Assembly: GCA_932294355.1 (NCBI GenBank)
Contig: OW028762.1
Span: 4,774,001 to 4,838,000, forward strand
Direction: 5' to 3'
DNA length: 64,000 bases
From: Aporophyla lueneburgensis
Taxonomy: Eukaryota; Arthropoda; Insecta; Lepidoptera; Noctuidae
A program made the translations under genes and the position numbers. A model generated the notes under the pieces. The model saw nothing but the letters and a program-made list of their open reading frames with translations, was not told the DNA's origin and searched no databases. This document shows, in pieces, positions 21,219 to 32,480 of this stretch. How positions within the stretch are numbered: the first letter of the stretch is position 1; each line of letters starts with the position of its first letter.

Positions 21219-22037
21219 AAACGTTCTCAAGAATGACTTTACTTTCGTGCGAAAATATCATTCAATAAAATGATTTGCAATTTATTTTGGTATTTGAATT
21301 TATTTATTCACCAGTTTCCCTTTAATGTTAAAGTGTGAAGTATTGTTAGAGAAAAGAAATATGTCTTTTATTCTGTAATAAGTCACGTGCAATGGTCTAC
21401 TGAAGGACTAATTAGGTAACCAATCCCAATAACATAGATTCACGTTATTGGGATTAGTGAATGATAAAAAAAAGTTTGCTGATCGTTCCCTTGTATTGAG
21501 TAAGAGCTCTTACACACGAGCGGCATGTTGCCAACACCGTCGATACATGTTAGCTGACAGCAGGTGTCGACGCGTCTCGTTGGCAGCCAATGGCACCCAG
21601 TGACATGCCATCTTCATAGATCAGCGTCATCATCGCGTGTCGACGGCTGCAGTTGCCTGCCGTTGGTAACATGCCGCTTATTTGCCACAATAGTCTAGTC
21701 AGTGATGTTAGATAAATCCCAGTACAAAATGATATTTCCATTTTTCAGAGCTGTGTCGCTCACATACCTGCAGTAAGCATTTCCAATTCCACAAGACTGT
21801 ATTTCAGAGCTCGTTGCTAATGGATAATCCTGGCTACAAGATTGTGTCTATGCAAGTACTCTTCCTTAGCTACACCAGAACACCCGGAGATAATATATCA
21901 GATTTATTTCTCCGGAAACTGGCATTCCCGACAGATGTCAGCCGTGCCGTCTTTTATAATAATCTGCGCTAACTGTACTCATTTTTAATTTAAATTCATA
22001 TAGACCCACAAAAAAAAAACGTTCATTTGTGGGTTTA
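21219..22037. other. B2 3' flank
   Basis: Locus-specific flank matching 4863-5817, with the MITE at 21519-21678 and the empty sites for the SINE (about 21815) and the gypsy element (about 21960). It ends at the Harbinger-like element. No gene. Confidence 0.7.
21519..21678. mobile_element. MITE-like element (second copy)
   Basis: Terminal inverted repeats AGCGGCATGTTGCCAA (21519-21534) and TTGGTAACATGCCGCT (21663-21678). The position relative to the B gene matches the copy at 5217-5369. Confidence 0.6.
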
Positions 22038-23379
22038 GGCCTCATTTACGGAGACGCGTGCGGCGTGGCGTCGCGCGGCGCGTCGGACGTTTTTGCTGTT
22101 TAGTGTACGGCCCGAGTGAAAAAGCGTCGAGCGGGGCGTTCAGTGTTGCGTGCAAGCGGCGAAAGAGCGTTCTCTGAGTGGCCTCAGTGCACGCTAGTCC
22201 ACGCTCAGCGTTCGTGTAAGCCGGTCACATTTTTCATCATGGCGTCGGGGTCGTACGATATTATTGATATTTATTTAGAAGAAAATGTGTGGTCAAAATA
22301 CTTCATTTTGTAGTTTTACTGTTAATGCTCCACCCTTTATGTTTAATTGTTCTATTTTTATATAGGGCATGTGATGTTGACCATAATTCTGGTTTAAGTG
22401 GAATTTCAATAATAATGTCTTCGAACCACATGGCGCGCACGCTCTCGTCACCGCTAAAACACAAACTGGTTTGAACTTGCACGCGACGCCACGCTTGACG
22501 CTCCATTCACCGCAAACAAGAACGCTCCTCCGCCCGTGCCGCTCGGCCACACTCAGGACACTCGCGAGTGTTTGCATGTGTTTAACATGACCGCTGCACG
22601 CCCCGCCCCGCTGGACGCTCGAGTCGAGCGTGCACTCAGGCCGTACACTTACGGAGAGGCGGCGCGTGAAGTGGCACACGTCATTGCGCGCGTAAACACA
22701 AACATATGGCAATATACGATGTTATTCATAGAGACGCGAGGCGGGCAGAGTGGTGGTTCCCGCCGCGTCGCCCGCCACATCGCTCGCGGCGACTTTTTAA
22801 GCGTGTAGCGGCGCACGCGGCGGGCATCGCTGTGGCGTACGCGCGGTACTCAATTAAACCAACTATTTCGATATTGTTTACTATATAATCAAAAGTTGTA
22901 GTAGACATCCGTGTATAGCCATGATAAACAGCATAACCACTTTCTCTTATTGACCTATAAAGAATTGCATATTCCCCAAATTTCTCGTGTTCCGTTGATG
23001 TAAACTGGGCTAATTCTTATATTAAATAATTCACGTTTAACATAAAATTTTCTGCTAAAAAAAATCGATGATATTGTACTCCATTGCTACGGTAAATACG
23101 TCTGCGTTGTGCGATTTCCAAAAAAAATAAGACAGGCAGAAGGTTCCGCTGCGGGCATTTCATCGAGAATTGCCACCGCGTGCGCCGCCGCGTTGAACGC
23201 CGCGTGCGACGAGGCGTTGCCCGCGGCGGGCGACGCCGCAAAAAACGCTCAATTTCAAACAAACGGGTGTTAAATCGCCTCTCCGTAAACGCACTCATAA
23301 AACGCTATATGTTTGAATTCAGTGCGGGCCGCGCCGCCCAACGCCACGCGCGACGTGCCGCGTCTCCGTAAATGAGGCC
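22038..23379. mobile_element. Harbinger-like DNA transposon (non-autonomous)
   Basis: Terminal inverted repeats start GGCCTCATTTACGGAGACGC at both ends and are flanked by TTA (22035-22037, 23380-23382). A 3-bp TWA target and GG-starting ends are typical of PIF/Harbinger. The paralogous site at about 16235-16250 is empty. The subterminal regions are very GC-rich with many GCG/CGC words; the centre is AT-rich. A short ATG-initiated frame at 22239 (MASGSYDIIDIYLEENVW) ends after about 24 codons. I recognise no transposase. Confidence 0.75.
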
Positions 23380-23467
23380 TTAGTATGAGGTATTATCATG
23401 ATATGTATCTAAAACTCCAACACAGGTCGAATCTACGTCAAACAGGATTTTTTTGAAATATTATATT

Positions 23468-25194
23468 TTTAGGAATCAGAAGTGAAATAAGTTAAAAAAA
23501 TAAACAATCTTTAATTCTTTTAAATTTCACAACGCACAAAGGTATAAAAATAATCTTAAGAAACACTGTAAATACTAATCAAATATTAATTACACGAGTC
23601 TAAAGGAACAATCAACAATTGAACAAAGACATAACCTAAAACTAGCCAAGCACATGATAATGGTCAGGTAGCAAGTCCTCGGCGCCGTCCGAGGAGGAAA
23701 ATGGGCCGTTGCCCACCACGCGCCTCCTTTTTTTAACCTTCCATCCGTTGACAGCTGCTCGCGTGACATCTTTAAGATGTCAACCCTTCTTGAGTTGCCA
23801 ACATGGCCTCTCCTGATGCTCTGACGTCCTCGTCAGGTCCAGAAGATGGTCCCGCCTGATCTGTAGCGGTGCCTCCCAATAAGACGCTCGAGTCTTCTCT
23901 GTCTCCCGTAATCAGACAGTCACATTACATAAAAGACAACAGATATACCATTTTGGAAATATAAATCGTTTTACATAAAATAAAAAAAAGTAAAAGGCCC
24001 ATAACTCGGAAACGGTACGTTGTAGGGCCATGTTTCTCAGACCTTAAATGGTTTCTATGGACAAGTTTAATCAGTTGCTGCAATAAAAACGGTCGAATTC
24101 TATTAAAAAAAAAAAAACTTCGAAAATTTGACTGTCCTTAGCCCCATACTCAAGCTGAAACGACGACCGACAGAAAACTTTTGATGTTTTTTTTTCCAAG
24201 ATTTCGCTAGTTTTTTTACATGACCTTTGAGTAGAGCAACAATCATGGCTTTTGAGTAGAGCAACAATTTCTTTCCCGAAAACAATCTCATCCGAGCTAC
24301 CATTTTGGAAATTTAAATCGTTTTACATAAAATAAAAAAAAGTAAAAGGTCCATAACTCGGAAACGGTGCGTCGTAAGGCCATGCTTCTCAGACCCTAAA
24401 TGGTTGCTACAGACAAGTTCAATCCGATACTGCAAAAAAATTGGAAAATTTCCGAAAAAAAAAAAACGAAAATTTTTAAGTCCTTGCTCCATAGCGCCCC
24501 TAAGGCTACACTCAAACCGGCTACGTGATCGTTTAGACCGCGTGGCGCCATTGTTTGAATGTGAACGACTCGATCTATCCATTAGCAATGGATACTTACT
24601 ACCTGCTTTAATACGAGTCTAAAAATTGAAAGCCACAAAACTAGTTTTAACTTGTGGGCGAATGAATCTTTATCCCACGACTGATTTTAGGAATCAGAAG
24701 TGAAATAAGTTAAAAAAAATAAACAATCTTTAATTCTTTTAAATTACACAACGCACAAATGTATAAAAATAACCTTAAGAAACACTGTAAATACTAATCA
24801 AATATTAATTACACGAGTCTAAAGGAATAATCAACAATTGAACAAAGACATAACCTAAAACTAGCCAAGCACATGATAATGGTCAGGGTGCTTACTCTCG
24901 AATACAATTGCAATAGATCGACATTGGAATTGTCCGTCAAACGTCAGGGATTGGCTGGACTCACTGAATCTAGCCAATCCCTGACGTTTAACTCAACCAA
25001 CTGACGTTTGACTAATGTCGATCTATTGGAATTATATTCGAGAGTAAGCACCCAGGTAGCAAGTCCATTCCGAGCGCCGTCCGAGGAAGAAAAAGGGCCG
25101 TTGCCCACCACGCGCCTCCTTTTATAACCTTCCATCCGTTGACAGCTGCTCGCATGACATCTTTAAGATGTCAACCCGTCTTGAGTTGCCAACA
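23468..25194 (-). mobile_element. Small LTR-like element (TRIM candidate)
   Basis: Two direct repeats of about 336-340 bp (23468-23803; 24686-25194, the latter with a 166-bp insert) flank ~880 bp without coding capacity. A 5-bp duplication ATATT (23463-23467, 25195-25199) surrounds the whole. On the - strand the repeats begin TGTTGGCAAC, and a purine run AGGAGAGG precedes the distal copy. The other end reads CCTAAA rather than CA, and no primer site is obvious, so the LTR label is tentative. The interior holds two diverged copies of a block starting ACCATTTTGGAAAT (24177 region and 24300). Confidence 0.6.
24887..25052. mobile_element. 166-bp MITE in one of the two direct repeats
   Basis: The terminal inverted repeat GGTGCTTACTCTCGAATA is at both ends and extends imperfectly inward (CAATAGATCGACAT; AGCCAATCCCTGACGTTT). 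The flanking CAG is duplicated (24884-24886 and 25053-25055). The sister repeat reads GGTCAGGTAGC with no insert, so the boundaries are exact. Confidence 0.85.
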
Positions 25195-25684
25195 ATATTG
25201 TAATTTGGGTTTTATTAAATCTTACTCACATGTCATGTAACTTTTGACTCCCAAAGGTTTCAAGGAGGTTATAAGGTGTGTCACAGCAGGTCCAGTTGAA
25301 AATCAGCGTCAGGAACTGAGCCTTTTTGGAGCAGCCATGAGGCACACTATAATGCTAGTTTCTGACATCGCACTGTACAATTTTTTATTTTGTGTGAGTG
25401 TGAGCGTTTGAGTCTGTGCTAAATAGTTAATTATTTACTAATTTCCTTAGAATAAAGAAACCTAGAATACCTTCTCTGTATTTCCAAAACATTACAATAT
25501 ATATAAATAGTTTAATGAGTAATACCTATTGACTTGCCTTGAAGAATCGATATGTAATTGTTCACCCACTTTTTCTTTTTACCCACAACACTAAAAATTG
25601 TGTGTCTAGTGATTAAATTACTTATTTACGTGTACCTACCTTCCTCATAAGTAATTCTTATATTTAGTTTTAAGATTACCTTTC
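25195..25684. other. Gene-free locus-specific DNA
   Basis: It continues the B2 flank after the LTR-like element and is alignable with 16325-16440 and 18400-18480. No gene or element recognised. Confidence 0.5.
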
Positions 25685-26340
25685 AAATCTTCAAATGAAA
25701 TCAAATCATTTATTTGCATAGAATGCAGGTATTTTACAATATAGCTGTTTTAGAAATATAATGAGCCGAATACATTCTGCCTAAGTTTCGGCAAGCAAAA
25801 ATTTTACAAATAATAAAACAAAACTTGAACAAAATAATGAAAACGTTAATCAATTAATAAATTATTATTACAAGTCTAGAGGTCATGCACAAAGGAGTAT
25901 TAAATAATGTCAATTAAAATAAATAATGTCAATCAAATTAAATAGTGCCAATAAATTAATCATGTCAATAGAATTAAGTAATGTCAATCAAATTACACAG
26001 TTGATATGTCACACATAGTGTCATTAAAAAAGTCACTTAACGAGTAATAACACCTCTGTACCAAGAAAGCCTTAAGTTTACTTTTAAAATGTTGCAGTGT
26101 GTCATTTTTTATGCTATCTGGGAGTTTATTAAATATAACTGGAGCCATGCAAAAAACACTTTTTTGGAGAAGTGCTGTTTTATAGCTACCGACAATTAAA
26201 AGGTTTTTGTACTGACTTCTGACAGGACCTTTCTTGGTGTCCGAGACCTTAGCAAACAGGCTTTTATTCATTGTTACAAAAACTGCCATCTCCAAAATAT
26301 ATACCTTGTATTAAGTAAATTGTATTCTTTTTGAGAAATA
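25685..26340 (-). mobile_element. 5'-truncated non-LTR element (CR1/Jockey group)
   Basis: On the - strand 26295-25993 encodes 100 residues including VIFNKLPDSIKNDTLQHFKS and a stop. This is the usual C-terminal end of ORF2 in CR1/Jockey-type elements. The 3' end, AAATAAATGATTTGATTTCA (25730-25690), is the standard tail of such elements. The upstream ORF2 is missing. Confidence 0.7.
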
Positions 26341-27449
26341 AATGTATTATCTTCCTTTCCTTCTTTTCGTTATCAGACAGTGTGGTGGGTATTATCTTAA
26401 GCAGCATAGTAAACATTCTGTTACGTCATAAATCCGGCCCTGCAATCGTTTTGAAGTTTAGTTTAGGATTTTGGGAACAGCAAGAGTTAATCTTTTAGCA
26501 TTGAACACTCGTGTCGATTAAAACGACAAAAACCGGGATGCGGTGAAGGATTTTTGTTTTTGAAAGTGGAAATGCTTCAGCTATTTCCCTAGCCCTCATA
26601 CTGAGTTAGAATGAGTTCAGTTAATAAAATAATGGTATTATGCATATGATGATTATTTTACAGGCCAGTTGTACTATCGAATTAAAATTCATTCGAATTT
26701 ACGTTACCCTTGCGTCGCACGATCGTGCTCGGAGAACGAATTCCCATAATGATAGCTGCTATCGGCGGGGCAAGCACGGCCTACTCTGACAGGATTGAGT
26801 CACATATTTTTGTCACACTTTGGGACCAAACACCTTGATAAAATGCGTGATTCAAGGCCTATCACACAGGCCGTACTCGCTCCGCAGGTCTGCTGGGTCG
26901 ATCTATACGCTCTGTATGAAAGACACTTTTCATTAATAAATATTGAGACTATATCAAAAAAGGATCTGAAAAGGCTTGTAACATAACAGACACGTGCCTT
27001 CTTAGAAGCGTGCGCAGCAATTATAAACTAACGTTTCATAATGTAAGAGCCAGTCACAGAAGATAGTTTGTACTAGGTCAGTAATGAATCTTATAATTAA
27101 ATGTCTATGTAATGTATCTTTCACCTTTTTGTTATCCTAAAAGTTTCTATGTTCTTTTTCATTGTGTTTCTGCCCTGTGCGTGTCTCAAATAAAATATTT
27201 TTCTTTCTTTCTTTCTTTAATGTTTACTGAAAATAAACACGTTGCTATATAATTCTTACTTATTTAATTACTTAGGATTTTATTCTGGACTCAGCAGTTT
27301 AAACGATGTCATGTTTTTCAATGAATATAATAAATATATTAATTCTTTATCAACAATGCTATCGGATGATTTATACATGAAATAAAAGATTAAAATATTT
27401 TGCGAATTCATGGTCTTCTATTAATATTCTGGCATCAGAAAAGTACACT
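26341..27449. other. A3 3' flank
   Basis: From about 26450 it matches 18590-19592. It contains a retroposon-like tail (27120-27215) and the A3 poly-A region. No gene. Confidence 0.6.
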
Positions 27450-27994
27450 TTAGTAGTAAAGTGGAGATCCACAGCCGCAAGCGCACTGTCCGGAGATAGA
27501 CACGGCACCAGCAGCGGGTACAGCACCACAGAAAGTCACTGCACCGTTGATGGGGACCTGACCAGCAACAGCGGTTTCACCAGCGACTGGCAGCTCACCA
27601 GCGACCGCCACGTTGCCTTCACCGACACCGCCGTAAGCAGCTCCAAGAGTATTAGCACCTCCGTATGCAGCAACAGGAGCAAGTGCGCCACCATAAGCAG
27701 ATCCAAGGCCACCGCCGTAAGCACCAAGACCGAGGGCACTACCACAGCCAGTGGAGAGACCAGCGCCGAGACCCAGAGCAGGAGCTATGGTGGCCACTTG
27801 ACCTCCGCAGCCGCACCCGTAACTAAACACATTCTAGAGAAACAAAAGTAACTCATTATACCAGAATTGCTAATGGAAAATAAAGGACACACACAATAGC
27901 AATGATGGGAAAACTCAAAAGTATGTAAAATGGATTAACTCACCTGGACCAAGCAAGCTTGGATGCAGAGCAACAGAACAGTGAAGGAAGACAT
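27450..27994 (-). CDS. Class A chorion protein A3
   Basis: Exon 1 is 27994-27944 (MSSFTVLLLCIQACLVQ), intron 27943-27834, exon 2 27833-27450; 144 aa. The mature part begins near VFSYGCGCGG. Distinctive residues are Ser at VFSYG, GLSTGCG and NTLG. The protein is identical to A5. The gene is intact and paired with B3 across an unusually long (463 bp) promoter. Confidence 0.93.
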
Positions 27995-28457
27995 GTTTGA
28001 TGTTTGTTCAACGAGAAGCTGAAGACTGAATGATAGTCCCTACTTCTAGAACACGTTTAAATAGTGCCCAAGTTTCTTATCACAAACGTTCTTTTAAAAC
28101 AAATATAATATATTTCAAGGTTACGTTACATATTATTTACAAAATACATTCATTTTTCTATTTCCCCATATTGATAAAGGTATGCAAACTTCATTTCAAA
28201 ATTTATATAGTGCCCAAGTTTCTTATCACAAACGTTCTTTTAAAACAAAATATAATATATTTCAAGGTTACGTTACATATTATTTACAAAATACATTCAT
28301 TTTTCTATTTCCCCATATTGATAAAGGTATGTAAACTTCATTTCAAAATGCACAAATTATGGCAACACAACTACATAGATAAGCACAACGTTTCAGTATA
28401 AATAGTCGATCGGTTCTTGGAAAACTCATTCTCAAGTTCACTTCAACACAAACTACA
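27995..28457. promoter_or_regulatory. Bidirectional promoter of A3/B3 with internal duplication
   Basis: It is longer than the others because about 146 bp is tandemly repeated (28056-28201 and 28202-28347). The B side has TATAAATA (28398-28405) and AGATAAG. The A-proximal TATA is CTATTTAAA, while the inner copy retains CTATATAAA (28210-28202). Both copies lack the TCACGT hexamer. A transcript from the inner A-side TATA would carry an extra ~146-nt leader. Confidence 0.85.
28056..28347. repeat. Tandem duplication of 146 bp in the A3/B3 promoter
   Basis: The unit runs from TTTAAATAGTGCCCAAG (copy 1) or TTTATATAGTGCCCAAG (copy 2) to AACTTCATTTCAAAA. The copies differ at a few bases, including the TATA position and an A-run length. 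Confidence 0.92.
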
Positions 28458-29209
28458 ATGTCAGCCAAGGTGATCCTCGTCCTCTGCGCTCAGGCGCTCT
28501 TCATCCAGGTGAGTTTTTTTTGTTTTCAGTAAATATTAAATAGTATTCTCTAATTTATCTAACAATTATGTGTCATTGACATAAAACGTCCTCTGCTTGT
28601 GTAAAGTCATTTATTAATTCAATAATTTCATATTTACAGACCGCTTTCGGTTCATGTCTTGGTCGTGGAGCCATCGCCTCCCCTACTGTCATTGCCCCAG
28701 GATGTGTTGGCAATGGCTTTGCTGGGAACGGCTTGATCGGAAATGGATTGATTGGTAATGGCTATGCTGGTAACTGCGCCAGCAACGGTTTCATTGGTGA
28801 TGGTATTATTGGCAACGGGTTGGCTGCTCTAGAGGTCATTCCCACCAGTGGCGGTGGACTGCCTGTCTCCAGCGTCTCTGTTGTTGCTCCCAATGGCCTT
28901 TCCATAGCGTCTGAGAATGTGTATGAGGGTGTTCTGTCTGTGGCTGGTGAGCTGCCGTTCTTGAGTGCTGTGGCTTTGGAGGGAGTATTGCCTAGTGGCG
29001 GTGCTGGTGCCGTCAGCTACAGCTGCGGTAACGGTAATACTGCTATTGAGAGCATCGCTCCTTCTGCTGCTACCTATGGCACTGCTGGTGCCTATGGCGC
29101 TGGTGCCTATGGGCTCGGTGCCGGCTATGGTCTTGGCGCTGCTACCATCGCTCCTGCCGGTCTCGGACTTGGTTATGGAAGCCGTGGCTGTGGATGTGGT
29201 GTTTATTAA
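28458..29209 (+). CDS. Class B chorion protein B3
   Basis: Exon 1 is 28458-28508 (MSAKVILVLCAQALFIQ), intron 28509-28639, exon 2 28640-29209; 206 aa. It has the short left arm (DGIIGNGLAALEVIPTSGGG). Central substitutions are VSVVAPNGLSIASENVYEGV. The right arm has AYGLGAGYGLGAATIAPAGL. The final CGCGVY is conserved. Intact. Related to B5 but not identical, unlike the A3/A5 partners. Confidence 0.93.
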
Positions 29210-29954
29210 GAACGTTCTCAGGAATGATTTTACTTTTTGTGCGAAAATATTATTCAATAAAATGTTTGCAATTTATTTTGGTATTTGAATTTATTTACTC
29301 ACCAGTTTTCCTATAATGTTAAAGTGTGTAGTATTGTTAGAAAAGAGAAATATATCTTTTATTCTGTGTTAAGCCACCACCATCTGCTCCACCTGTATTT
29401 TTATGTAACCTACATTCGTTGCAAATAAATGAATTGATTGATTGATTGAATGGTCTACTGAAGGACTAAGTACGGTAACCAATCCCAATAACATAGATCC
29501 ATGTTACAACTTTTTATCATTCACTAATTTCAATAGTGAATTATAAAAAGTGGTATGCAGAACGTGACGTTTATATTAAGTGTAGACTTTATTTTATTTT
29601 TAAAAGTGTCAATATATAGCCATATATTCTATTCCAATACGTCATGTATTTCTGAGATTTAGTAATTTCCTTAAAATTTCAAAATTCTATTACTTAAACC
29701 AAAAACAATAACTAAAAATACTTGCTGAATAAAATAAGAACCCCGAAACACAAACATTTACTCCTGTCGTAGTAACGTGGAATAATTATGCAACTCATGA
29801 CAATTATGCCGGGCAAAACCATGAATCGAATGTACATGACACGGGACAGTGATTTTATAAAACCCAAAGTACAATATGATATTTTTTTTAAATACTCTCC
29901 TACGTAGGTTTACTAATCTGCGAATGTGATGAGGTTTAAGATACATAACAGGAT
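29210..29954. other. B3 3' flank
   Basis: Locus-specific flank also found at 45346-46079 and 62160-62870. A short retroposon tail ending (ATTG)n sits at about 29366-29449 and is absent from the B2 flank. A hairpin ACTTTTTATCATTCACTAA...TTATAAAAAGT lies at 29508-29551. No gene. Confidence 0.6.
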
Positions 29955-30920
29955 TATGCCCGATGCTAAACCTACAAATCCACGTCTGCTTTGAACAGAG
30001 TGTACGACATTCAATCGAAAAACAAGTATGTGTCTTGTCAGTGGGTCTGCAGGTAGTTGGATCGACAGTTTTTCTGGGCATAACAGTGGATGGCAAACTT
30101 CAGTGGGGCCCACGTATTTCAAGCCTAGCGGGGAGGCTCAGTTCAGCTGCCTACACCGTCAGAAAAGTAAGATAATTTACTGACGTTGATACAGCTCGGT
30201 TAGTCTATTTTAGTTATTTTCACAGCGTTATGTCTTACGGTATTCTACTGTGGGGCAAAGCCGCTGATATTCAAAATATTTTTGTCCTTCAGAAACAAGC
30301 TGTTTGAGCAATTTACCAGCTAGGTGCCAGAGTTTCCCTAAGGACCTTTTTTAAAGATATTGGTATTCTTACGGTGGCATCACAATTCATTTTCGCCAAC
30401 ATCTTATATATTAGGCAAAATAGACACTTATACGCTATAAACAGTTATTTCCACACTTTTAACACTAGAAGTCAGGACAAACTAAGTGTTCTCCTACACC
30501 GGCTTCATAAGGTGTATAACTCATTTTTGGGCTTGGTATAACATTATACAACAAGCTACCGCCTTCTTTACTAGAATTACCTTTTAATGCGTTTAAAGCT
30601 CAAGTAAAATCCAAAGATCCTATAGACAAATATCACACTTCTCTCCACTAGTCCAATGCTTTCTTAAGGCTGCATAATCGTTAGGCTTGTAATCCTTTCC
30701 TATCCTATGGGCACGTCTTCCCTACCATTACAGCGCCCCTCGGTCTACTTTTTGATATGCAATGGCCTATGTAGCACCATGAAACATGAGGCTTCAAAGA
30801 CTAGTGCAAATCTTGGGGTTCATTCGAATAATCGAGTCTGGTCAAACCACGCTGGGATCGGTGCAATTCATTTCATTTCATTTCATTTAAAGCTCAAGTA
30901 AAATCCAACCTTTGTCTAAA
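29955..30920 (+). pseudogene. Non-LTR ORF2 C-terminal region, decayed
   Basis: Frames encode VFLGITVDGKLQWGP, RLSSAAYTVRK, LVYFSYFHSVMSYGILLWG, IFVLQKQAV and TFFKDIGILTVASQFIFANI. These are the region after the RT core of a Jockey-like element. Frameshifts and stops are numerous. The sister copy (46080-46553 plus 53237-53730) is split by the nested cluster, and this copy serves as its empty site. A (CATTT)n run is at about 30868-30888. Confidence 0.75.
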
Positions 30921-30982
30921 GGCGTACTATTCACTGTGATTAACTCAGTACAATGTTTATGTTCTTTCTCCAGTATTAGCGT

Positions 30983-31550
30983 TGTTTCGTCCCGTTTGAA
31001 TTGTTTACTCTGTGCGCCTACGTTTCTAGACGTGTAACAGAGTGACAACTGTCACTTATCAGTTTGATTTTTCTCTTTGGTTTGGTCTTTGAAAAATGTC
31101 AGTCAAATTGTGCTTTGTGCGACCCTTGTTGTAAATTAATCCCTTTGAATCGATCGGTTTGTGGACAATTTGTCGTGATCCATTTGTTATGTGTGTAACC
31201 CTTTTGACGAAATAATACGGGTTCAATTTGTTTGATTGAAAGAGTTTGAGGTTATAGTGACCCATTGGAGACCACGTGCAGAGAAAACCTCTAGCGTCTT
31301 GGGGCGGTTGTATCCTGGAATACTCACAGCGTCACTACACAATACAATATACACTCATTTACATACATAAATCTAGGTAGGCTCCAGAACCAGTGTTCTT
31401 CAACAAGGTGAGTCTTTTGAATATTGTATTAATTAGCTCCGCGCACGGCGGACAGTTCGCTACTGCCACTCTTGTCCCAGGACCCCACCATCATAGCTTC
31501 CACTGCGCTTATTAAATCCTATGGCCGGGGCCTTGGCCTGGCGTCGAACA
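30983..31550. mobile_element. Solo LTR with 5-bp TSD
   Basis: 568 bp starting TGTTTCGTCC and ending GCGTCGAACA, flanked by AGCGT (30978-30982, 31551-31555). The duplicated segment at 53791 reads ATTAGCGTACC without the insert. The TG...CA ends and target size fit an LTR left by LTR-LTR recombination. No internal region or matching LTR is in the window. Confidence 0.8.
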
Positions 31551-32124
31551 AGCGTACCTTGTGACATTATGTTTGAAGTGAAAACTTCTTTAGCGGCGTT
31601 GAGCACTGTTTTTGTAATGGGTAAAAAATGTTAAACTCGCGTCAGGACACGTGACTTGATCGAAAATTCGTAAGACGGACCGAGAGTAGACAGCCGGCGC
31701 GGCGTAGGAGAGGAAGTATCCCCCTCTCTTTCTACGGCGCGGTGAAAATGTATACCTGCGCCTGCTGTTTCGTTTAGGCGGCGCAGGACACTTACGCGAA
31801 TGTTCGTGTGTGTTTATCTTACAGCGTGCCACGCGCATCCATGGATGTACCGTCTGTGTAGTTGCCGTCGTCGAAAATATGGATGGAAGTTGAATTTTTT
31901 GAGAGATAAACTTTTTAATGTAATATAAATTGTCATATTTGTGCACGATGGCGCAATAAATAAATATTGTATTCTACCACATAAATGATAGTACTTTTAT
32001 ACTGATAATTAAATCAATTCGTGCAAAATTATTCCCTAACCATTCCAAAATATCAAAAATGCACAACGTTAATATTCAAGATTTCACTTCTGCCGGCACT
32101 CCCGGAGTGCAACCCGTCGTTTTT
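31551..32124. other. Duplicated gene-free DNA
   Basis: It matches 53791-54362. A GC-rich block (31680-31800) has an Arg-rich open frame on the - strand in both copies (31946-31590; 54497-53829). I see no domain, start context or splice structure, so I do not call a gene. Confidence 0.5.
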
Positions 32125-32480
32125 ATTTATTTACTAGCTTTTGCCAGCGGCTTCGGCCGAGTGGAGGTCGGAAAATATCCCGCGGGTATCATCACTGCTC
32201 AGCTCCAATGTGTCTTAGCGTTATGTTATATAGCCTATAACCTGCCCAAAAGTATGGACTACAATCGTACCAAGTTTGGTTAAAATCCCTTCAGTAGTTT
32301 TTGACCCATGCGTGCATATACAGACAGACAGACAGACAAAAACTTTACTGATTGCATTTTTGGCATCAGTATCGATCACCATTCATCCTCCAATATTAAT
32401 TTTGAATATATATTAATTGTACAGAACTGACCTCTCTACAGTTTTATTATAAGTATAGAAGATTAGTATTGACTTGATCT
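32125..32480 (+). repeat. Lepidopteran dispersed repeat
   Basis: It contains CTAGCTTTTGCCAGCGGCTT, TATAGCCTATAACCTGCC, CAGTAGTTTTTGACCCATGC and (CAGA)n at 32322-32337, a repeat common in moth and butterfly introns. It is absent from the duplicate at 54362, where different DNA follows. Confidence 0.7.

Noticed and set aside
20838..21230. Ser/Thr/Arg-rich frames antisense to the class B exons
   Set aside because: Antisense shadows of GGT/GCT-rich repeats, present in all copies and lacking splice or promoter signals.
22293..23371. Arg/His-rich open frames inside the Harbinger-like element
   Set aside because: High GC and arrays of CGC/GCG words produce long open frames on both strands. No transposase motif was found.
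24103..24303. Lys-rich frame differing in length between the two duplicate copies (24103 and 40175)
   Set aside because: The difference comes from one base in an A homopolymer in non-coding DNA of the LTR-like element.
30868..30888. (CATTT)n run as a possible target duplication
   Set aside because: A short simple repeat; the sister copy at 53680-53702 has a different unit count, consistent with slippage.
31590..31946. Conserved Arg-rich frame on the - strand, also at 53829-54497
   Set aside because: Conservation is explained by recent DNA duplication. The frame length differs between copies and no domain is visible.
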